Source of the DNA: DATJBC01 sp035515515
GTDB lineage: Bacteria; Actinomycetota; Acidimicrobiia; Acidimicrobiales; UBA8190
NCBI GenBank assembly: GCA_035515515.1
Contig: DATJBC010000200.1
Span: 1 to 26,209, forward strand
DNA: 26,209 nucleotides
Direction of reading: 5' to 3'
Position 1 is the first letter of the stretch, and the number at the start of each line of letters is the position of its first letter. A model generated the notes under the pieces. The model ran no database searches, was not told the origin of the DNA, and saw only the letters and a program-made list of their open reading frames with translations. The position numbers were made by a program, and so were the translations under genes. Shown here piece by piece: positions 20,773-26,209 of this stretch.

Positions 20773-23031
20773 GCTCGAGCGCTCGGCCCGCCGCCAGCTG
20801 CTCATGTCGTCGCGGGGGAACGGCGCCAGCGCGCCGGCGGGCAGGGGGACGCCGAAGAGGTAGCCCTGGGCGATCATGCACCCCAGGTCGGCGAGCGCCC
20901 GGGCCTGCTCGACGCGTTCGACGCCCTCGCCCACCACGGCCAGGCCCAGCGAGTCGCCCAGGCCCACGATGGCCCGCACGATGGCCACGTCGTCGGGGTT
21001 GCAGTCGAGCTCGTCCACGACGGTGCGGTCCACCTTGAGCGTCTCCACCGGCAGGCGTTTGAGGTAGCTGAGCGAGGAGTAGCCCGTGCCGAAGTCGTCG
21101 ATCTCGAGGTGCAGGCCCAGGGCCCGCAGGGCGGCCATGGCGTCGGCCGTGACGTCGCCGGTTCCCATGAGCGTGCTCTCGGTGATCTCGAGCCACAGCT
21201 TGCCGGCGGCGAGGCCCGACGCCGCCAGCGCCGAGGCCACCTGCCGGGGGAAGGTGGGGTCGGCGAGCTGCTGGGCCGACACGTTCACCGACACGTTGAG
21301 GCGCCCCGGGTCCTCCCCGGCCGCGTTGCGCAGGCCGTCCCACACGGCCGCCTGGCGGCAGGCCTCGCGCAGCACCCACGCGCCGAGCTTGCCGATGAGG
21401 CCGCTGTCCTCGGCCAGGCCGATGAACTCACCGGGCAGGAGCAGGCCCCGGCTGGGGTGGTGCCAGCGCACCAGCGACTCGATCCCCACCAGCTTGTGGT
21501 CGTGGAGGTCCACCATGGGCTGGAAGTAGAGCTCGAGCTCGTGGCGCTCGAGCGCCCGGTGCAGCTCGTTGGAGGTCCGCAGGCGCCGGATGGTGCCCGT
21601 CTCGTCGTCGGTGCGGTACACGACGATGCGCGACGGGCCCATCTCCTTGGCCCGGTACATGGCCACGTCGGCGTTGCGCAGCATCTCGGCGCCGGACTCG
21701 GTCCCGTCGACCGACAGCGCCACCCCCACGCTCACCGACACGAACAGCTCGCTGCCGCCCACGACGAGCGGCGACTGCATGGCGTGCACCAGGCGCTCGG
21801 CGATCTCGAGCGCCTCCGACTTGTGGCCCACCTCGCACAGGACGGTGAACTCGTCGCCGCCGAAGCGCGCCAGGGTGTCCACCGAGCGCAGGGCGCCCCC
21901 CAGCCGGTGCACCGCCGACTCGAGCAGCCGGTCGCCCGTCTCGTGGCCGAGGCTGTCGTTGATGAGCTTGAAGCGGTCGAGGTCGAGGAACATGAGCGCC
22001 ACGTGGTGGTGGTCGCGCTGGGCCCGGCTGAGGGCGACCTCGAGCCGGTCCATGAACAGCACCCGGTTGGGCAGGCCGGTGAGCTGGTCGTGCACCGCCG
22101 CGTGGGCCAGGCGCTCGCGCATCTCGCGGCGCTCGGTGATGTCGTCGATCTGGCCGATCACGTAGAGGGGCCGGCCGTGCTCGTCCCGCACGCAGCTGGC
22201 GCTGACGTCCACCCAGACGTCGTGGCCGTCGGCGTGGACGTAGCGCTTCTCCAGGGCGTAGCGCTCGATCTCCCCGGCGATGAGGGCGTCGTACTGCACC
22301 GAGTTGGTCTCCCAGTCGTCGGGGTGGGTGAGCTCGCGGATCGTCATGCCCACGAGCTGCGCCGGCGAGCGCCCCAGGATCTCGCCGTAGGCGCGGTTGA
22401 CCCGCACCAGCTGCCCGTCCACAGACGCCAGGCCCATGCCGATGGGGGCGTCCTCGAACGCGCTGCGGAAGCGGCCCTCCGCCTCGATGAGCGCCGACTC
22501 GCTGCTGCGCAGCCTGCTGCCCACCCAGGCCACCGCTTCGCCCAGCACCACGCACGCCGGCACCACGTAGAGCGCCGAGCCCGTGCCCAGGTTCGGCGCG
22601 CTGCGGGCACCCACGAGCGGCAGCACGTAGGCGACCGCCAGGAGCGGCGAGAACACGGTCGAGGTGCCCAGGGGCTGGCCCACGCCGATCCAGACGAACA
22701 CCACGAAGAAGAAGATGGGGTAGACGAAGCCGTCCTCACCGGTGAAGTGGTTGTGCAGCGTGATCATCCCGAAGGCCAGCGGGACGAGCCACAGCGTGGA
22801 CGAGCGCTTCCAGCGGGACCACGGCAAGAACCACACCACCGAGCCGATGGCCACGCAGGCCACCCCCACGCTCACCACGCCGGCGGGGGACGCGCCCGCC
22901 GGGAACGGCAGCACCGCCCCGGCGATCGCCACCAACAGGCCGCTCGCCACCCACAGCGCGCCGGAGAGCCGCCCGACCAGGGCGGTGGTGAGCGTCGCCT
23001 GGTGGGCCTCGTGCCGCCCCCCGCGGTCCAT
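20767..23031 (-). CDS. Membrane PAS-GGDEF-EAL cyclic-di-GMP synthase/phosphodiesterase
   Basis: The 754-aa protein has about six N-terminal TMs (residues 15-175, MASE-like), a PAS/PAC sensor (about 185-302), a GGDEF domain (about 305-475) and an EAL domain (about 490-738). The GGDEF domain keeps FLDLDRFKLINDSLGH, GGDEF at 391-395, and the inhibitory I-site RSVD (382-385) five residues before it. The EAL domain has ESL at 518-520 and keeps Glu518, Asn583, Glu615, Asp645-Asp646, Lys666, Glu702 and Gln722. Both halves therefore look catalytically competent: c-di-GMP made from two GTP and hydrolysed to pGpG. Start is the ATG at 23031. Its 3' end lies 9 bp from the oxidoreductase stop. The sensed signal is unknown. 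Confidence 0.93.
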   Translation of the reverse strand: MDRGGRHEAHQATLTTALVGRLSGALWVASGLLVAIAGAVLPFPAGASPAGVVSVGVACVAIGSVVWFLPWSRWKRSSTLWLVPLAFGMITLHNHFTGEDGFVYPIFFFVVFVWIGVGQPLGTSTVFSPLLAVAYVLPLVGARSAPNLGTGSALYVVPACVVLGEAVAWVGSRLRSSESALIEAEGRFRSAFEDAPIGMGLASVDGQLVRVNRAYGEILGRSPAQLVGMTIRELTHPDDWETNSVQYDALIAGEIERYALEKRYVHADGHDVWVDVSASCVRDEHGRPLYVIGQIDDITERREMRERLAHAAVHDQLTGLPNRVLFMDRLEVALSRAQRDHHHVALMFLDLDRFKLINDSLGHETGDRLLESAVHRLGGALRSVDTLARFGGDEFTVLCEVGHKSEALEIAERLVHAMQSPLVVGGSELFVSVSVGVALSVDGTESGAEMLRNADVAMYRAKEMGPSRIVVYRTDDETGTIRRLRTSNELHRALERHELELYFQPMVDLHDHKLVGIESLVRWHHPSRGLLLPGEFIGLAEDSGLIGKLGAWVLREACRQAAVWDGLRNAAGEDPGRLNVSVNVSAQQLADPTFPRQVASALAASGLAAGKLWLEITESTLMGTGDVTADAMAALRALGLHLEIDDFGTGYSSLSYLKRLPVETLKVDRTVVDELDCNPDDVAIVRAIVGLGDSLGLAVVGEGVERVEQARALADLGCMIAQGYLFGVPLPAGALAPFPRDDMSSWRRAERSSA

Positions 23032-23112
23032 GGAGTCCCATCGGCCCGCCGTGGCCGGGGGCCGAGCGCGGGCGGGAGGGAGTTTTGCGTCCGTTGTGTC
23101 CCCCGGGACGCG

Positions 23113-24468
23113 TCAGGCCAGGGCGCGCAGCACCTCGGCGGCGGCCCGCTGGCCCGAGGAGACGGCCCCGTCCATGTAGCCGCACCACACGCTGGCGGTC
23201 TCGGTGCCGGCCCAGTGCACGGGGCCCACCGGCTGGCGCAGGGCGTGGCCGTAGCGGGTCCACACGTTGGGGCCGAACAGCGTGCCGTAGCAGCCGCCGC
23301 TCCAGGTCTCGGCCTGCCAGTCCAGCTCCACGAAGTCCGCCGGCGTGGCCGCCCGGGGCCCGAAGTAGCGGACGAAGGAGTCGAGCACGGCCGTGCGCCT
23401 GGTGGCGGCGTCGGCGCGGCCCAGGCGGCGGGCCTCGTCGCCCTCGAGGAACCCGAGGAGGATCCCCGGCGAGGCGTCGGGCGGAGAGTTGTCGAACACC
23501 ACGCGCGCCCCCTCGCCGTCCCCGGTGGCCTGGCCGCTCAGGCCCTCGGCGCGCCAGAACGGCTCCTCGTAGAGGGCGTTGCACTTGATGACCGAGCCCA
23601 TGGGGGCGCGCTGGGTGAGCTGCTCGCGCCACGCGGGCATGGCCGGCTCGTAGGTGATGCGCCCCGCCAACAGCGGGGGGACCGACACGATGACGCGCCG
23701 GCACCGCCACTCGTCGGGGCCGGACCGCACCGTGACGCCGCCGCCGTCCACGGCGATCGCCTGCACGGGGCGCTCCAGGTGCACCGCCGCGCCCAGGGCG
23801 GCCGCCATCTTGTCGCACACCAGCTGGGAACCGCCCACGAAGCGGTCCTGCTGCGCGCCGCCCCCGGTGTCGATGGCCATCTGGAACGAGCCGGCGGAGT
23901 GCGCGTAGAACAGGACGTGGAGCAGCGACACGTCGCCGGGCTCGCAGGCGAACACCGCTTCGATGCCCAGCGCCAGCAGCGTGCGGCCCGAAGCGGTGAG
24001 GGTGTTGCGCCGCAACCAGCTCTCGAAGGTCACCGCGTCCCACGCCTCGGCCTTGGGGGCCGTCCACGGCTCCTCGAGCGGCACCTTCTTGGCCAGCGAC
24101 TCCAGCCGCGCCTGGGCGCGTCCGACGTCGGCGAGGACGACGGGGTTGATGCGGGGGATGGTCCCCCGGTAGGTGCCGCGGCGCCCGCCGAAGTGCAGCA
24201 CGCGCGCCCCGGTGTCGTAGGTGGGGAACGTGTCGACGCCCACGTCCTTGGCCAGCGCCAGCACGTGGTCCTGGGTCGGCCCCACCCACTGCCCGCCGAC
24301 CTCGACGACCTTGCCGCCGCCGATGTCGTGGTTGCGCACGCGCCCGCCCACACGGTCGCGGGCTTCGACCACGGCGACCGACACCCCGGCGCCGTCCAGC
24401 TCCCGGGCGGCGCTGAGCCCGGCGAAGCCGGCTCCCACCACCACCACGTCGACATCGCCGCGCGTCAT
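23113..24468 (-). CDS. Flavin monoamine oxidase-like protein with likely covalent FAD
   Basis: The 451-aa protein is a full-length amine-oxidase-fold flavoenzyme. It has VVVVGAGFAGLSAARELDGAG (GxGxxG at 12-17), the VVEARDRVGGRV motif, and Lys295 in MGSVIKCNALY, equivalent to the flavin-facing Lys of human MAO. WSGGCYG has Cys393 at the position that binds FAD through an 8-alpha-cysteinyl link in MAO-A/B. The C-terminal HWAGTETASVWCGYMDGAVSSGQRAA supplies Tyr431 of the aromatic cage. It should oxidise a primary or secondary amine to an aldehyde with O2, giving H2O2 and ammonia; the actual amine is unknown. The start is ATG at 24468, 10 bp downstream of the PAP2 gene on the same strand. No signal peptide is seen. 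Confidence 0.93.
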   Translation of the reverse strand: MTRGDVDVVVVGAGFAGLSAARELDGAGVSVAVVEARDRVGGRVRNHDIGGGKVVEVGGQWVGPTQDHVLALAKDVGVDTFPTYDTGARVLHFGGRRGTYRGTIPRINPVVLADVGRAQARLESLAKKVPLEEPWTAPKAEAWDAVTFESWLRRNTLTASGRTLLALGIEAVFACEPGDVSLLHVLFYAHSAGSFQMAIDTGGGAQQDRFVGGSQLVCDKMAAALGAAVHLERPVQAIAVDGGGVTVRSGPDEWRCRRVIVSVPPLLAGRITYEPAMPAWREQLTQRAPMGSVIKCNALYEEPFWRAEGLSGQATGDGEGARVVFDNSPPDASPGILLGFLEGDEARRLGRADAATRRTAVLDSFVRYFGPRAATPADFVELDWQAETWSGGCYGTLFGPNVWTRYGHALRQPVGPVHWAGTETASVWCGYMDGAVSSGQRAAAEVLRALA

Positions 24469-24475
24469 GGGCGCG

Positions 24476-24481
24476 GTTCTA
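24476..24481 (-). promoter_or_regulatory. Possible -10 of the amine oxidase gene
   Basis: TAGAAC lies 7 nt before the ATG at 24468 and overlaps the stop codon of the PAP2 gene. It ends in C rather than T, so support is weaker than for the TAnnnT sites, and read-through from the PAP2 gene is equally possible. Confidence 0.3.
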
Positions 24482-25249
24482 GCGCCTGGCGCCGCGCCCC
24501 GCTCGTGCCCCGTCGCCGGCTCGTGGCGGCGCCAGGGTCGCCCGGGCGCGGCACAGCGTGGAGTCGGCCACGAGCACCGCCCCGGCGCCGGTGGCGATGC
24601 CGCCCACGGCGTCGCTCGGGTAGTGCCAGCCGAGCCCGACCACGGCCAGCGCGCTGGCCAGCGACGCCGACAGCGCCACGGCGCACATGGCCCCGCGCGC
24701 CCGCGACGGGACCGCCAGCACGGCCGCCGCGCCCAGGGCGCTCACCGCCGCGGTCGTCCCCGACGGGAACGACAGCACGCCCTCGAAGGTTCGCCCCACG
24801 GCCGGCTTGAGGATCCAGTCCGACGCCACCACCGCCGCGGCCGGGCCCGCCAGCAGGGCCGTGGCGCGCGCCGGGTTGCGCCGGAGCGTGGTGAGGAAGG
24901 CGGCCGCCGCCCCCGCCACGACCACCACCGGGGACCCGAGGCGGGTGACGGTGACGAGCGCGCCCAGATGATGGCGGTCGGGGAGGTGGGCCAGGGCCCA
25001 GGTGTCGAAGGGCGTGGGCCCGGGCCGGACCAGCACGTAGGCGCCCATGGCGCACAGCGCCGCCACCAGGCCCCAGGCCAGCGCCAGCTCGCCCGGCGTG
25101 CAGCCCTCGGGAAAGCGTTCGGGGCGCTCGCCCGCCCCGCCGCCGGCGGGGATCGCCCCGGCGCGTGGCGGCCCGTCCTCGTCGGGTGCCGCCGGGCCGG
25201 CCCCGGGGGGCGCGCCGACGCCGGGCGCGTCCGTCCGGCTCGGGGTCAC
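24479..25249 (-). CDS. PAP2-superfamily membrane protein with degenerate active site
   Basis: The 256-aa protein has a 45-residue Pro/Gly-rich N-terminus and five or six TMs in the PAP2 (type 2 phosphatidic acid phosphatase) arrangement. The three phosphatase motifs are recognisable but altered. Motif 1 is KPAVGRTFEG (Lys148; the RP pair is FE), motif 2 is FPSGTTA (162-167; the PSGH His is Thr165), and motif 3 is GWHYPSD (His209 and Asp213 kept, the upstream Arg missing). The fold assignment is good, but phosphatase activity is doubtful; loss of the motif 2 His removes the usual general acid. The start is a GTG at 25249, with TAGGTC 7 nt upstream. It may be co-transcribed with the amine oxidase. 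Confidence 0.82.
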   Translation of the reverse strand: MTPSRTDAPGVGAPPGAGPAAPDEDGPPRAGAIPAGGGAGERPERFPEGCTPGELALAWGLVAALCAMGAYVLVRPGPTPFDTWALAHLPDRHHLGALVTVTRLGSPVVVVAGAAAAFLTTLRRNPARATALLAGPAAAVVASDWILKPAVGRTFEGVLSFPSGTTAAVSALGAAAVLAVPSRARGAMCAVALSASLASALAVVGLGWHYPSDAVGGIATGAGAVLVADSTLCRARATLAPPRAGDGARAGRGARR

Positions 25250-25256
25250 CGTTCCA

Positions 25257-25262
25257 GACCTA
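25257..25262 (-). promoter_or_regulatory. Possible -10 of the PAP2-like gene
   Basis: TAGGTC lies 7 nt before the GTG at 25249 on the minus strand. There is no Shine-Dalgarno sequence. The 96-bp gap to the next gene (25250-25345) shows nothing else. Confidence 0.3.
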
Positions 25263-25345
25263 TCACCCGCCGGAGGCCACCGGGGCGCGCCCCGCGGGCG
25301 GTGGCGGCCGCATTGTGTGGTGGTTGTGCCCGCAGGGCCCCGCCG

Positions 25346-26209
25346 TCAGTCGGCCCGGGTCGGGTACCACCCCGTCACGGCCTGGGCGAGCGCCCGGGTG
25401 GCGGCCCCCCGGGCCCGCTCGGCCCCGGGGCCGTCGACCACGCTGAAGGCGACGGTGTCACCGGGCGCGCACCGGCCGAGGACGCCGTGGTCGGCGAGCA
25501 CCACCGTGGCCACGACGGGATAGCCCCCCACCGTGGCGTGGTCGCACCCCAGCACCACCGGCTGTCCGTCCGGCGGCACCTGCACGGCGCCGGTTACCAT
25601 GGCCCGCGACGTGACGGGCCCCGGCGTGCCGAGGCGGTGGGGGCCGTGGAGGCGCACGCCCATGCGGTCGCTCTCGCTCCCCACCGTCCACGACACGTCG
25701 GTGAGGAGCTCGAGCGCGCCCGGCGGGAAGGGGTCGGGCCCCGCCATCACCCGCAGCCGGCGCGGGCCGCCCCGGGTGCCGGGCCACGCCAGGCGGCCCC
25801 GGGGCCGGCGCGGCGCGCCCAGGCCGAGCGCGTCGCCCGGCCGCAGGGGCCCCACGCCCAGGCCGCTGAGCACGTCGGACGACCGGCTGCCGAGGACGGT
25901 GGGGACGTCGAGGCCCCCGTCCAGCGCCACGTAGCAGCGCAGGCCGTGGCGGACGGTCCCCACGGCCAGGGACTGGCCGGGAGCCACGGGCACCACGGCG
26001 TCCGGCGTCACGGGCCGGCCGTCCACCGACACGTCGGCGCTGCCCACCACCGCCACGTGGGCGTGGCACCCGGCGCGCAGGCTGGGCCCGGCCCCGTTGA
26101 CCTCGATGGCCGCCGCGCCGTCCTCGTTGCCCACCAGCCGGTTGGCGGCCCGCAGGCCGAAGGGGTCGGCCGCCCCTGCCCGGGGCACGCCCAGGGCGGC
26201 CACGCCCCG
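25346..26209 (-). CDS. pxpC: 5-oxoprolinase subunit C (biotin-dependent carboxyltransferase / KipA family), 5'-truncated
   Basis: The fragment covers about 287 residues and begins RGVAALGVPRAGAADPFGLRAANRLVGN. In this family that follows a short N-terminal strand (consensus near TVQDLGRxG), so only some 15-20 residues are missing beyond the window. Further family marks are NGAGPSLRAG, CYVALDGGLDVPTVLGSRSSD, SDRMGVRLHGP and PVVLGCDHATVGGYPVVATVV. With PxpA and PxpB the protein cleaves 5-oxoproline to glutamate using ATP; older names are KipA, UPF0271 partner or allophanate hydrolase subunit 2. PxpB would be expected just outside the window, upstream on this strand. The GTG at 26203 is internal and not the start. 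No PxpA gene follows it, as the next gene is PAP2-like. Confidence 0.88.
   Translation of the reverse strand, partial: RGVAALGVPRAGAADPFGLRAANRLVGNEDGAAAIEVNGAGPSLRAGCHAHVAVVGSADVSVDGRPVTPDAVVPVAPGQSLAVGTVRHGLRCYVALDGGLDVPTVLGSRSSDVLSGLGVGPLRPGDALGLGAPRRPRGRLAWPGTRGGPRRLRVMAGPDPFPPGALELLTDVSWTVGSESDRMGVRLHGPHRLGTPGPVTSRAMVTGAVQVPPDGQPVVLGCDHATVGGYPVVATVVLADHGVLGRCAPGDTVAFSVVDGPGAERARGAATRALAQAVTGWYPTRAD

Noticed and set aside
21109..24810. A plus-strand open frame of over 1200 codons
   Set aside because: It runs antisense to three well-supported genes (c-di-GMP protein, amine oxidase, PAP2-like). Its product is a low-complexity His/Arg/Gly/Ala mix with no domain, as expected from an antisense frame in very GC-rich DNA.
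1..26209. CRISPR array, tRNA, transposase, prophage or toxin-antitoxin module
   Set aside because: I found no spaced direct repeats of CRISPR size, no cloverleaf with a CCA-type end, no transposase or integrase motifs, and no paired small toxin/antitoxin frames.

Overview
The window is about 26 kb of very GC-rich bacterial DNA (well over 70% GC by eye) with 24 protein-coding genes packed on both strands. I see no tRNA, rRNA, CRISPR array, insertion sequence or phage gene. The gene set fits a free-living high-GC Actinomycetota: a DUF2332 protein, a CxxC-headed DinB-like metalloprotein, MMPL and DHA2 exporters, a LexA box of the actinobacterial/Bacillus type, many GTG starts, and TAnnnT -10 hexamers 5-8 nt before start codons. 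A deep-branching class such as Acidimicrobiia is my best guess from the style of the secreted C-x5-C repeat protein, but the window does not prove it.

Layout. 1-3051: tail of an alpha/beta hydrolase, then on the minus strand a RCK potassium channel with an odd selectivity filter and a secreted coiled-coil/degenerate LytM protein. 3122-7212: a phytoene-desaturase-like flavoprotein, a small DUF2834 membrane protein whose 3' end overlaps it, and a divergent pair of an HxlR regulator and a DHA2 drug exporter sharing a 54-bp promoter/operator region. 7245-10800: DNA polymerase IV with an SOS box, and an MMPL transporter. 10902-13132: a plus-strand run of VOC, SDR and DUF2332 genes. 13140-15979: a minus-strand run of ABC ATPase, ABC-2 permease, DinB-like protein and VOC protein with GTGA stop/start overlaps. 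16128-18678: a small proline-rich membrane protein and a large secreted repeat protein. 18877-20757: divergent GNAT acetyltransferase and Gfo/Idh/MocA oxidoreductase genes separated by only 24 bp. 20767-26209: a PAS-GGDEF-EAL cyclic-di-GMP enzyme, a monoamine-oxidase-like flavoprotein, a PAP2-like membrane protein lacking key catalytic residues, and the 3' part of a 5-oxoprolinase subunit C gene.

How it works together. This reads as a chromosomal housekeeping/adaptation region rather than an island. Themes are export and detoxification (HxlR-MFS, MMPL, ABC-2, two VOC proteins), DNA-damage response (LexA-dinB), envelope functions (LytM-like protein, repeat protein, PAP2) and signalling (c-di-GMP). 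The most informative non-coding signals are the perfect 9-bp inverted repeat straddling the exporter promoter and start codon, the LexA box at dinB, and the recurring leaderless-type promoters, including two overlapping divergent ones at 19694-19703. I found no clear undescribed multi-gene system. The best candidates for new biology are the eight-repeat secreted protein, the EnvC-like degenerate LytM protein and the channel with a non-canonical filter.
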